Source of the DNA: CAYPZL01 sp964415045
GTDB lineage: Bacteria > Planctomycetota > Phycisphaerae > Sedimentisphaerales > Anaerobacaceae
Direction of reading: 5' to 3'
DNA length: 21,512 bases
Assembly (NCBI GenBank): GCA_964415045.1
Contig: CAYPZL010000094.1
Span: forward strand, 1-21,512
Positions 1 to 6,886 of this stretch are shown here, in pieces; within the stretch, counting starts at the first letter, position 1; each line of letters opens with the position of its first letter. The notes below the pieces were generated by a model. That model was not told where the DNA came from. It made no database searches and saw only the letters and a list, made by a program, of their open reading frames with translations. The position numbers were made by a program, and so were the translations under genes.

Positions 1-124
1 CAATGGACCACCTACTGGCCCAAAGCCAACGTGCCCTAAAATCTGCACAGACACCCTGCACCACCGACCCAAAGAAAAGCCTTCCCTTCCGGCCCGAGTA
101 TTCCCTACAATACGTGCACCCTGA

Positions 125-939
125 GGCAAAAACAGTCCTTGCACATTCGAACGAATCTTCCTGACAGCCCTCGCGGCTCTTCTTCAGACTGCCATCCAGC
201 CAAACGTGACGGGGGCGGAAACAGGGCTTGCCCGGATTGGCCTGAGCGCCGACGGCACTCACTTCGTCTCAGTGAAGTCGGGCGAGCGGTTCGTGGCCTG
301 GGGTTTCAACTACGACCACGACGATTCCGGACGGCTTCTCGAGGACTACTGGGTCGAGGGCTGGCCGGCGAGTTCGGAGGCAAACACTTCGTGCAGCGGA
401 TCACGCTCGATCTTGCCGGACGTTCAAGAGAAGAGGTAGCGGCAGCCTGGGTCGCCAAACTCGTCGCGGCCATTCGCAAGCACGACGACCGGCACCTGGT
501 GACGGTAGGGGTGATACCCTGGGCCCACACGTTCCCAAAAGCCAAGCCGCTTTTCTACTCGGCGAGGACGAAGAATGATCTCGATTTCGTCAGCGTACAC
601 TTCTATCCCAGGAAGGGCGAAGTTGACAAGGCACTGACCGCGCTGGCGGTGTACGACATCGGCAAGCCTCTGGTCATCGAGGAATGCGCCCCGCTCTATT
701 GCGGGACTGAGGAATTCGACGCGCTCGTCGACGGCTCGCGCAAGATGGCCGACGGTTACGTAGGCTTCTACTGGGGCAAGACGATAGACGAATACCGTCA
801 GAGAAACGACATCCCGGCCGGAATCATGGCCGGATGGCTCGAGTATTTCCACACCAAAGGCCCCCAGATCCTCACCCCCCCCGCGCCCGAGCACCCAACC
901 GGCCACTCGCGGCGAACGCAAATAAGTCCGCACCGCTAA
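125..939 (+). pseudogene. Decayed secreted glycoside hydrolase (GH5/cellulase-like TIM barrel), internal deletion and frameshifts
   Basis: The coding signal is split between two frames. From about 140 to 355 it lies in one frame: a hydrophobic signal-peptide-like stretch (FLTALAALLQTAI), then SVKSGERFVAWGFNYDHD, the usual opening of a secreted GH5-like enzyme. From about 365 to 880 it continues one frame over with the C-terminal half of a barrel: KLVAAIRKHDDRHLVTVG, DLDFVSVHFYPRKG, then GKPLVIEE, whose glutamate sits where the catalytic nucleophile is expected. The middle of the barrel, including the Asn-Glu acid/base segment, is absent. The signal-peptide frame has no ATG after the stop at 122-124; a TTG at 139 lies in the other frame, implying a third lesion. 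A possible -10 box (TACAAT, 106-111) lies upstream. It would originally have acted on polysaccharide outside the cytoplasm. A sequencing error could explain one frameshift but not the missing middle. Confidence 0.65.
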
Positions 940-958
940 TGCTCTGTCTTGACTCATT

Positions 959-1110
959 GCCGGGTTGTCATGCTGAACGAAGTGAAGCATCTGGGCCGAG
1001 AAGAACAGAATACCGCATCGCAGGTTCGAAACCCGAAACAAGCCCAAATAACCGAAACGAAAAACGAGCACCGCTTCACCGGCGCAAACCACCGATTTCA
1101 AACCGCGAAA
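959..1110. repeat. Composite interspersed repeat in intergenic DNA
   Basis: At about 967-992 the plus strand reads TGTCATGCTGAACGAAGTGA followed by AGCATCT. Translated, this gives the well-known spurious peptide CHAERSEASG on one strand and MLHFVQHDN on the other, a short repeat scattered through many bacterial genomes and often miscalled as protein. It is followed at 1021-1110 by A-rich text (GAAACCCGAAACAAGCCCAA, AACCGAAACGAAAAACGAGC) like a second repeat class common between planctomycete genes. The stretch 940-1197 holds no credible gene. The repeat sits between two pseudogenes. Its identity rests on pattern memory and has not been compared with other copies in this genome. Confidence 0.6.
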
Positions 1111-1197
1111 TACGCGGACCACGCGAAAACTGAATGTTCCGCCACAGAGACCTGATACCGTCTCATGCGTTCGAGGCCGAGGCAATCGGTGAGTCAG

Positions 1198-1560
1198 ATG
1201 TCTGATTTGAAAATGGATCTTAATCGGCAGCTTAATGAAGCGCAGCACAAGTACACCTATTTCCTCTTGGCTGTAGCGGCATCAGCTATTGCCCTTGTTG
1301 TTCAGCGAACCACTGATCGTTCTTTGGATGGATCGCTGATTTTGCTGGGATTTGCAGTTCTATCCTGGGCTGCCAGCTTCGGCGCAGGATGTCGAAATCG
1401 AGCCTTTTTCATGTCGACGCTCTATGCAAACGTTTCGCTGCTCCAACTTCAGGATGGATCACATCCCAATCGTCTTTCTCATCCGGAAATGGTTAACGCT
1501 GCTTGTGACGGAGTACGGAGCGCAGCCCGTGCCAATTCTGCCTCGGGAAATTTTTGGGGC
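1198..1560 (+). pseudogene. Truncated small two-helix membrane protein
   Basis: From ATG 1198 the frame gives a soluble start (MSDLKMDLNRQLNEAQHKYT), a first hydrophobic segment at about residues 21-36 (YFLLAVAASAIALVV), a second at about 46-64 (LILLGFAVLSWAASFGAG), then a polar region with LYANVSLLQLQDGSHP and HPEMVNAACDGVRSAA, up to about residue 121 (NFWGK). I recall an uncharacterised family of about 150 residues with this layout, which ends in a further hydrophobic helix. Here the text after about 1560 is low in hydrophobics and resembles nothing; the frame simply runs on to a stop at 2100 through DNA that codes in another frame. It therefore looks like a gene that lost its 3' end. The start could also be ATG 1165. 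No function is known to me. Confidence 0.5.
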
Positions 1561-1677
1561 AAATCCCGGGTTGGGGAGACAGCGTGTGGGGCACGTACTC
1601 CAAGGTCGCTGGCATGGTCCGATGAATCTTCTTTTAGACTGTGCAAACAGGTGAGATGGGAGCAGAGGTACCGCGGC

Positions 1678-1719
1678 GGGTGGGGGGGATTGGGGGGGTG
1701 GTTTTGGATGGGGTGGGGG
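1678..1719 (+). other. G-quadruplex-prone G-rich tract
   Basis: The plus strand has GGG (1678-1680), G7 (1682-1688), G7 (1692-1698), GG (1700-1701), G4 (1710-1713) and G5 (1715-1719), separated by one to a few bases. The two G7 runs alone can supply four G-triplets with loops of one and three bases. Runs this long are unusual even in this GC-rich sequence. The tract lies just downstream of the truncated membrane gene and inside the 5' part of the next broken reading frame. Confidence 0.6.
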
Positions 1720-2118
1720 ATTGTTCGGTGGAGAGGTGCGCGGAGTTGGGGCGGTGCAGGTCGGAGGAGGAGGCCCGGCGCGTTTTGGGGGAGATTTTGG
1801 GAGGGCGGCCGGCGGCGAGGGTTGTTGTCACGGCGACGAACGGCAGGCTTACGCGAAAGGTGGTTTCGGACGCGGAGGGCAAGTTTGCGTTCAAGGAGTT
1901 GCCGCTCGGGCCTTATGTGGTTTCGGCGGCGACGCCTGCACCGATTGCCGGGCAGGAAGGCAAGCGGAAGGCATCCGCGACCAAGGGCGTGCAATGCAAC
2001 GGGACCGTTCGGCTGGTCCTTTATGAAGCACTCGTTACGGTGTCGGGTCGAATCACGGATTCGCGGGGTCGGCCCGTCGCCGGCGCCGGCGCGTGGGTGA
2101 CCGTCCGTGAGACTGTCC

Positions 2119-2147
2119 TTTTCTTTGTCCCGCCGGGCCCTTATAAT
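2119..2147 (+). promoter_or_regulatory. Candidate sigma-70-type promoter for hisC-hisB-ispF
   Basis: A perfect -10 hexamer TATAAT lies at 2142-2147. The matching -35 region 17 bp upstream (TTTTCT, 2119-2124) is weak. It would give a leader of about 130 nt before the hisC ATG at 2283, containing the hairpin repeat at 2244-2261. Inferred from sequence only. Confidence 0.4.
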
Positions 2148-2241
2148 GGCGGGTCGCCATCTGTTGCCGCCGACTTCGAGCGCGGTTGTCTCGCGCCGGT
2201 TGGGCGACGCCCGGCACAGGTGGCGAGGTAACGACGGTCTG

Positions 2242-2263
2242 GATTCCCGCCTTCGCGGGAACG
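2242..2263. repeat. Short palindromic interspersed repeat (the 'RRRESR' repeat)
   Basis: TTCCCGC (2244-2250), a four-base CTTC loop, then GCGGGAA (2255-2261) form a perfect 7-bp inverted repeat within GGATTCCCGCCTTCGCGGGA. This unit is scattered in many bacterial genomes and yields the spurious peptide FPRRRESR on the opposite strand, as it does here. It lies 21 bp before the hisC start, so it would be in the 5' leader of the operon if transcription starts near 2154. Confidence 0.6.
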
Positions 2264-2282
2264 GCAATGGCGGAAAGGTGGA

Positions 2283-3338
2283 ATGAGTTACTTTCGTGAC
2301 AACGTGGAACGGGCGGACGGGTATGTGCCGGGATATCAGCCGAAGGCGGCTGACGTGGTGAAGCTCAATACGAATGAGAATCCGTATCCGCCGTCGCCCC
2401 GGGTGCTGGAGGCTCTGGCGGAGATCCGCCCGGAGCAACTGCGGCGCTATCCCGACCCGCTGGGCAACGCCTTCCGCGAAGCGGCCGCCGAGCTCAACGG
2501 CCTCGAACCGGACAACATCATGTGCTGCAACGGGGGCGACGACCTGCTCTCGATCGCGATCCGGGCCTGCTGCGACGAGGGCCGGCCGGTGGCGTATCCG
2601 GTGCCGACGTACTCGCTGTACCCGGTTCTGGCGAACCTGGAGGGCTGTCCAACCGTCGAGATTCCGTTCGACGAAGAGTTCAACCTGCCGGCGCGGCTGG
2701 CGAAGACGCAGGCGGCCTTGACCATCGTGTGCAATCCGAACGCCCCGACCGCCACGTTCGTGCGTATTGAGGAGCTGGCCTCGCTGGCCGATGAGCTGGC
2801 CGGCGTGCTGCTGGTCGATGAGGCGTACGTGGACTTCGCCGAGCAGGACGGCGTCGAGCTGGTGCGGGAGTTCGACAACGTCGTGATCCTGCGCTCGATG
2901 AGCAAGGGCTATTCGCTGGCCGGCATCCGGTTCGGCTACGCCATGGCGCAAAAGGACCTCATCGCCGGTCTGCTCAAGGTCAAGGATTCCTACAACGTGG
3001 ATGCCGTAGCCATCGCCCTGGCGACCGCGGCCGTCAAGGACCAGCCCTACTTTCGCGAGAACGTCGAGAAGGTCAAGAAAGCCAGGCGAACGCTGACCGA
3101 GCAGTTGCGCAGCCTCGGGTTCGAGGTGGCCGATAGCTGCACCAATTTCGTCCTGGCCCGGGTCAAGGATGCGTCGGCCTCGGCTATCCACGAGCAGTTG
3201 GCCGAGCGCAACATCTTCGTTCGATACTTCAACAGCCCCGGCCTGAGCGACAAGCTTCGCATCAGCATCGGGACGGAAGAACAACACGAGAGGCTCCTGG
3301 CGGCCCTGCGCGAGATCCTCTCCCAGCAAGGTGCTTGA
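2283..3338 (+). CDS. hisC: Histidinol-phosphate aminotransferase
   Basis: A 351-residue PLP-dependent fold-type I aminotransferase that converts imidazole-acetol phosphate and glutamate to histidinol phosphate and 2-oxoglutarate in cytosolic histidine synthesis. Visible family marks are KLNTNENPYPPSP (27-39), RRYPDPLG (54-61), the phosphate-loop region CNGGDDLL (82-89), CNPNAPT (150-156), the cofactor aspartate in LLVDEAYVDF (D179), the Schiff-base lysine in SMSKGYSLAG (K208) and a C-terminal RISIGTEEQHERLL. The length is normal. ATG 2283 follows an AAGGTGG ribosome-binding site. The stop is two bases from the hisB ATG, and hisB and ispF follow directly, so the three are probably one transcript. 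Related aminotransferases can accept aromatic substrates, but the hisB neighbour supports HisC. Confidence 0.95.
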   Translation: MSYFRDNVERADGYVPGYQPKAADVVKLNTNENPYPPSPRVLEALAEIRPEQLRRYPDPLGNAFREAAAELNGLEPDNIMCCNGGDDLLSIAIRACCDEGRPVAYPVPTYSLYPVLANLEGCPTVEIPFDEEFNLPARLAKTQAALTIVCNPNAPTATFVRIEELASLADELAGVLLVDEAYVDFAEQDGVELVREFDNVVILRSMSKGYSLAGIRFGYAMAQKDLIAGLLKVKDSYNVDAVAIALATAAVKDQPYFRENVEKVKKARRTLTEQLRSLGFEVADSCTNFVLARVKDASASAIHEQLAERNIFVRYFNSPGLSDKLRISIGTEEQHERLLAALREILSQQGA

Positions 3339-3340
3339 TT

Positions 3341-3925
3341 ATGGAAACAAGAACGGCACAGATACACCGGCAGACCACCGAAACCGACATCGCCTGCACG
3401 CTGGCCATTGACGGCGCGGGCCAGTACGAGATCGACACCGGCGTGGGCTTCCTCGACCACATGCTCACACATCTGAGCAAGCACGGCAAGGTCGACCTGA
3501 CGGTCAAGGCCACCGGCGATCTGCACATCGACCCGCACCATACGACCGAGGATATCGGCATCTGCCTGGGCGAGTGTCTGGGGCAGGCGCTGGGCGACAA
3601 GAAAGGGATCGCGCGGTACGGGCACAGCTCGGTGCCGATGGAGGACGCGCTGGCCAACGTCTCGGTGGACCTTTCGGGCCGGCCGGCCTGCGTCTACAAC
3701 GCCGAGTATCGCACGGACAAGATCGGCGATTTCGACGTGGAGTGCATCGAAGAGTTCCTCCGGGCCTTCTCGAACAGCGGGCGGTTCAACCTGCACGTCA
3801 ACGTCCCGTACGGCACGAACAGCCACCACATCGCCGAAGCGATCTTCAAGGCGCTGGGCCAGGCCCTGGCCGCGGCGGTCCGCGTGGTCGGCACGGATAT
3901 CCCCAGCACGAAAGGGCAACTGTGA
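3341..3925 (+). CDS. hisB: Imidazoleglycerol-phosphate dehydratase
   Basis: This 194-residue enzyme dehydrates imidazole glycerol phosphate to imidazole-acetol phosphate, the step just before HisC; it normally assembles as a Mn-dependent 24-mer. Two repeated half-domains carry the metal motifs: GVGFLDHMLTHLSKHG (34-49), DPHHTTEDIG (64-73) and NSHHIAEA (160-167). It is the monofunctional form, with no phosphatase domain. I chose ATG 3341, two bases after the hisC stop, with AAGGTG at 3329-3334 as ribosome-binding site; a TTG at 3335 would add two residues and overlap hisC. The stop TGA shares bases with the ispF GTG start, so translation is probably coupled. Confidence 0.96.
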   Translation: METRTAQIHRQTTETDIACTLAIDGAGQYEIDTGVGFLDHMLTHLSKHGKVDLTVKATGDLHIDPHHTTEDIGICLGECLGQALGDKKGIARYGHSSVPMEDALANVSVDLSGRPACVYNAEYRTDKIGDFDVECIEEFLRAFSNSGRFNLHVNVPYGTNSHHIAEAIFKALGQALAAAVRVVGTDIPSTKGQL

Positions 3926-4434
3926 TCGAAGAGCTCAAAGCGGATTATCGCGTGGGGATCGGCACGGATATCCACCGCATCATCGAGGGGCGCCGGCTCA
4001 TGCTGGGCGGGGTCTACATCCCCTTTCCCGCGGGACTGGCCGGCCACAGCGACGGCGACGTGGCCCTCCACGCCATCGTCGACGCTCTGCTCGGCGCCGC
4101 CGGCATGGGCGATATCGGCACGCTCTTTCCCGACACCGACCCCCAGTGGAAGGACGCCGACAGCAAGGTCTTTCTCTACGCCGTCAAGGAGCAGCTCGAT
4201 CAGAAGCGGTGGGAGGTGGTCAACGTGGATTTGACGATCCATACCGAGGCGCCGCGTCTGGGGCCGGTGAAGGGGCAGATCCGCCGCTGCATCGCCGGCC
4301 TGCTCAGCATGGACTTCACCGCCGTCAACGTCAAGGCCAAGACCAACGAAGGCCTCGGCGACGTCGGCGCCGGCGACGCCATGGCCGCCACCGCCATCGC
4401 CCTCCTCCGAAAAAAACCCCGCAGGACGCTATGA
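3922..4434 (+). CDS. ispF: 2-C-methyl-D-erythritol 2,4-cyclodiphosphate synthase
   Basis: IspF cyclises CDP-methylerythritol phosphate to the 2,4-cyclodiphosphate in the MEP isoprenoid pathway, as a zinc-dependent homotrimer. Seen here: GIGTDIHR with metal ligands D16 and H18, GLAGHSDGDVALHAIVDALL with third ligand H50, DIGTLFPDTDPQWKDADS (64-81), and the conserved end VNVKAKTNEGLGDVGAGDA. It has 170 residues, slightly longer than the usual ~160 because of about nine extra N-terminal residues. The start is GTG 3922, overlapping the hisB stop as GTGA. The pairing with hisB is a genome-context link; the pathways are unrelated. The product feeds undecaprenyl synthesis, for which uppS lies at 18815. 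Confidence 0.96.
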   Translation: MIEELKADYRVGIGTDIHRIIEGRRLMLGGVYIPFPAGLAGHSDGDVALHAIVDALLGAAGMGDIGTLFPDTDPQWKDADSKVFLYAVKEQLDQKRWEVVNVDLTIHTEAPRLGPVKGQIRRCIAGLLSMDFTAVNVKAKTNEGLGDVGAGDAMAATAIALLRKKPRRTL

Positions 4435-4458
4435 CACGAGACGCTGCCCGCACGACGG

Positions 4459-4487
4459 TTGACCGGTTCCGACTCCATCGATAGGAT
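4459..4487 (+). promoter_or_regulatory. Promoter of the MNT-HEPN cassette, near-leaderless
   Basis: TTGACC (4459-4464), a 17-bp spacer, then TAGGAT (4482-4487): five of six and four of six matches to the sigma-70 consensus with ideal spacing. The -10 box ends six bases before ATG 4494, so the transcript would begin at or within a few bases of that start codon, suggesting a leaderless mRNA. The cassette would then be controlled apart from the his-isp operon upstream. Confidence 0.5.
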
Positions 4488-4493
4488 ACACCC

Positions 4494-4634
4494 ATGCTCA
4501 CCAAGGCGACAAAACTTTCGGATGAGTGGAAAGACCGGACAGGAGACACACTGGAACGGTTGTGCCCTGACAGAGTCATCCCTTTGGACAGCTATGCCTG
4601 TCAGGTCGTGACCGAGGAGGTTCGGCCCCTATGA
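4494..4634 (+). CDS. Small ORF (46 aa), first gene of the MNT-HEPN cassette, function unknown
   Basis: The frame runs from ATG 4494 (MLTKATKLSDEWKDRTGDTL...) to TGA 4632-4634, ending ACQVVTEEVRPL. Its stop overlaps the start of the nucleotidyltransferase gene (ATGATG at 4631-4636), the arrangement expected for translational coupling, and a good promoter lies just upstream. The peptide is charged, has no membrane segment or signal and holds two cysteines. I do not recognise the family. It could be an extra component of the module, a coupling leader peptide, or the remnant of a longer gene. Being short, the open frame could also be chance; the matching promoter and the overlap are the only support. 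Confidence 0.45.
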   Translation: MLTKATKLSDEWKDRTGDTLERLCPDRVIPLDSYACQVVTEEVRPL

Positions 4635-4951
4635 TGGCACCGTACGACAGGCAGACGGCTCTCGAATTCAAGCGGCGGGCCGGCGCGCTGGCGCCGATCC
4701 TTCAGTTTCGCGTATTCGGCTCCAGGGCCAGGGGGGATGCAACCGCCGGTTCGGACCTGGACGTTTTCCTTGTCGTGGACCACATCGACGGGGACCTGCG
4801 CGAGAGGATTTCGGAACTCGCCTGGGAGGTCGGATTCGAGAATGATGTGGTGCTATCGACGTTTGTAGTCACCGTCGAGCAACTGGAGCGCGGCCCGCTG
4901 GGGGTCAGCCCGATCGTCCGGCAGATCGAAAAGGAGGGCGTCCGCCTGTGA
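4631..4951 (+). CDS. MNT-type minimal nucleotidyltransferase, likely antitoxin of an MNT-HEPN pair
   Basis: A 106-residue minimal nucleotidyltransferase of the polymerase-beta superfamily. The core motif GSRARGDATAGSDLD (30-44) gives G-S and the metal-binding D42 and D44; a third acidic position is probably D72 (FENDVVLS). In characterised MntA-HepT systems such a protein neutralises the HEPN toxin, in some cases by adding AMP to it. Start ATG 4631 overlaps the preceding small ORF; ATG 4634 is an alternative one codon later. Its stop overlaps the GTG of the HEPN gene (GTGA, 4948-4951), so the two are coupled. Antitoxin activity is inferred from family and context. Confidence 0.85.
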   Translation: MMAPYDRQTALEFKRRAGALAPILQFRVFGSRARGDATAGSDLDVFLVVDHIDGDLRERISELAWEVGFENDVVLSTFVVTVEQLERGPLGVSPIVRQIEKEGVRL

Positions 4952-5385
4952 TCGACGAACGGCTCAAAGAACTCATCAAGCTCAGGATGCAACAGGCCGA
5001 TGAAACACTCCGCGAGGCTCAGATTCTCGCCGGCGAGCATACAGGCCGAGGTGCGGTCAACCGGGCTTACTACGCGATGTTCTATGCGGTGTTGGCCGTC
5101 CTGGCAACCAAGGGGCTTGGCTCGTCGAAACACAGTGGGACGATTTCTCTCTTCGACCGTGAGTTTGTAAAACCGGGCGAACTTCCGAAGGAGTTGTCCC
5201 GGTCGCTTCATATGGCGTTCGAGCACCGGCAGCGGGCGGACTACGGTGAATTGTCCCGACTTGACGAGCCGGTGGTAACAAGGGTGATTGACGAAGCCCG
5301 GGCATTCATTCAGAACGTCAAAGCTTACATGAAGACCAAAGACTTCATGCCCTTGGACGCGAACGGGAATCGGCAGGGGCAATAA
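4948..5385 (+). CDS. HEPN-domain protein (UPF0332 type), likely toxin partner of the MNT protein
   Basis: A 145-residue helical HEPN protein. The signature NRAYYAMFYAVLAVLATKG (38-56) is followed by KHSG (61-64), the LFDREFVKPGELP region and the R-x-R-x-D-Y motif (RQRADY, 94-99), typical of the UPF0332 branch. HEPN toxins of MNT pairs are thought to be RNases; the classic R-x4-6-H ribonuclease motif is not obvious here, so nuclease activity is uncertain. GTG 4948 overlaps the MNT stop. The cysS start follows 22 bp after the stop, so the cassette may share a transcript with cysS. Confidence 0.8.
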   Translation: MIDERLKELIKLRMQQADETLREAQILAGEHTGRGAVNRAYYAMFYAVLAVLATKGLGSSKHSGTISLFDREFVKPGELPKELSRSLHMAFEHRQRADYGELSRLDEPVVTRVIDEARAFIQNVKAYMKTKDFMPLDANGNRQGQ

Positions 5386-5407
5386 GAGAACTGTTAGAGA
5401 GGATCAT

Positions 5408-6886
5408 ATGGCTCTTCAGCTTCATAACAGTCTGACGCGACGGAAAGAGGAGTTTGTGCCGCTGGAAGAGGGGCGGGTGGGGATGTACGTTTGCGGGCCG
5501 ACCGTGTACGGGCACGCCCACCTCGGGCACGCCAAGAGCTACGTCAGCTTCGACGTGCTCGTGCGGTACCTGCGCTATTTGGGGTACAGCGTGACCTACG
5601 TGCAGAACATCACGGACGTGGGTCACCTGACCGACGACGCCGACGAAGGCGAGGACAAAATCGCCAAGGCGGCCCGGAAGGAACACAAGCATCCCATGGC
5701 GCTGGCGGAATACTACACGCGGAGCTACTTCGCGGACATGGACGAGCTCAACTGCGTCCGTCCCGACATCAGTCCGCGGGCCAGCGGACACATCATCGAG
5801 CAGATCGAGCTGGTCAAGACCCTGCTCGAGAAGGGCTACGCCTACGAGGTAAACGGGTCGGTCTATTTCGACGTCTCGCAGTTCAAGGAATACGGCAAGC
5901 TCTCCGGCCGGAACATCGATGAGATGATCGCCGGCGCCCGCGTCGAGCCCTCGCCCGACAAGAAGAACCCCGTGGATTTCGCCCTCTGGAAGAGAGCCGA
6001 GCCCAATCACATCATGCAGTGGCCCAGCCCCTGGGGCATGGGCTTCCCCGGCTGGCACCTGGAGTGCTCGGTCATGGCGATGAAGTACCTCGGCCGGACC
6101 ATCGACATCCACGGCGGCGGACTGGAGAACCAGTTCCCCCATCACGAGTGCGAAATCGCCCAGTCGGAGGCCGCCAACGACGCGCCGTTCGTTCGGTTCT
6201 GGCTGCACAACAACATGGTCACCGTGGACGGCCAGAAAATGGGCAAGAGCCTGAACAACTTCATCACGCTCAAGCAGGCCTTCAGCGGCACGCACGAGCG
6301 GCTCACGCGCTACTACGAACCGCTGGCCATCCGGCAGTTGATTCTCAACAGCCACTACCGCAGCCCGCTCGATTTCTCCGACGCGGCGTTGTTCGCGGCC
6401 AACAGCGGGTATCAGAAGATCGCCGAGACCGTCAAAGCGCTGCGGAAGAAGATCAAGATGGCCCCGGAAGGCCCACTCGACGAGAACGTCGCTCAACGGC
6501 TGGCCGAATGCAAGACGAAATTCGAAGAGGCCATGAACGACGATCTGAACACCGCCGTGGCGCTGTCGGTGCTCTTCGATCTGGTGCGCACCGCCAATCC
6601 CCTGCTCGAACAGGGCCACGCCACGCAGGAAACGCTCGCTGCCATCGACGACCTGTTCACCAGGCTGGGCGGCGACGTGCTGGGCGTGGTGAAGGACGAG
6701 TACGCCGAGGCCGGCGCCACCAGTGAAGAGGCGATGGACAAGGTGATAGGCATCCTCATCACGCAACGCGCCGAGGCCCGCAAGGCCAGGGATTTCGCCC
6801 GAGCCGACGGCATCCGCGCGAGCCTCGACGAGGCCGGCATCGTCCTGGAAGACAAGCCCGAGGGCACGCAGTGGAGGTGGAAATGA
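5408..6886 (+). CDS. cysS: Cysteinyl-tRNA synthetase
   Basis: A 492-residue class I synthetase that charges tRNA-Cys. It shows MYVCGPTVYGHAHLGHAKSY with zinc-ligand C29 and the HIGH-type motif at 36-41, WHLECSVMAMKYLG with the second zinc cysteine, IDIHGGGLENQFPHHECEIA with the His/Glu zinc ligands, and the KMSKS loop in the variant form KMGKS (277-281). The C-terminal part carries the helical DALR-like region and ends near EDKPEGTQWRWK, the usual C-terminal end. ATG 5408 follows a GAGAGGA ribosome-binding site. The stop overlaps the ruvC start (ATGA), coupling the two. Confidence 0.97.
   Translation: MALQLHNSLTRRKEEFVPLEEGRVGMYVCGPTVYGHAHLGHAKSYVSFDVLVRYLRYLGYSVTYVQNITDVGHLTDDADEGEDKIAKAARKEHKHPMALAEYYTRSYFADMDELNCVRPDISPRASGHIIEQIELVKTLLEKGYAYEVNGSVYFDVSQFKEYGKLSGRNIDEMIAGARVEPSPDKKNPVDFALWKRAEPNHIMQWPSPWGMGFPGWHLECSVMAMKYLGRTIDIHGGGLENQFPHHECEIAQSEAANDAPFVRFWLHNNMVTVDGQKMGKSLNNFITLKQAFSGTHERLTRYYEPLAIRQLILNSHYRSPLDFSDAALFAANSGYQKIAETVKALRKKIKMAPEGPLDENVAQRLAECKTKFEEAMNDDLNTAVALSVLFDLVRTANPLLEQGHATQETLAAIDDLFTRLGGDVLGVVKDEYAEAGATSEEAMDKVIGILITQRAEARKARDFARADGIRASLDEAGIVLEDKPEGTQWRWK

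Larger units (their letters stand above)
1641..2231 (+). pseudogene. Fragment with a carboxypeptidase-regulatory-like (Ig/transthyretin-like) fold
   Basis: The frame opens at GTG 1641, but its first ~55 residues overlap the G-rich tract and resemble no domain I know. From about residue 59 it reads as a CarboxypepD_reg-type beta sandwich: VVVTATNGRLTRKVVSDAEG, KFAFKELPLGPYVVSAATPA, then after a spacer VTVSGRITDSRGRPVAGAGA, the opening strand of a second such repeat that is never completed. After about residue 156 (2108) the translation becomes ordinary upstream DNA of hisC, with a promoter-like TATAAT at 2142. The best reading is a leftover piece of a larger, probably surface-exposed, multi-domain protein. 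A short functional protein is possible but unlikely. Confidence 0.45.

Noticed and set aside
1021..1034. GGTTCGAAACC, like a tRNA T-loop
   Set aside because: No acceptor, D or anticodon arm can be built around it; it is part of the interspersed repeat.
424..1248. 274-codon minus-strand frame containing MLHFVQHDN
   Set aside because: The peptide is the known spurious translation of an interspersed repeat, and the rest is antisense to the glycosidase remnant.
1479..3329. 616-codon open frame on the minus strand opposite hisC
   Set aside because: It is antisense to a clear hisC and crosses the RRRESR repeat and G-rich tract; a GC-rich shadow with no domain.
5345..6766. 473-codon minus-strand frame opposite cysS
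   Set aside because: Antisense shadow of an unmistakable cysS; low-complexity V/H/R-rich text.
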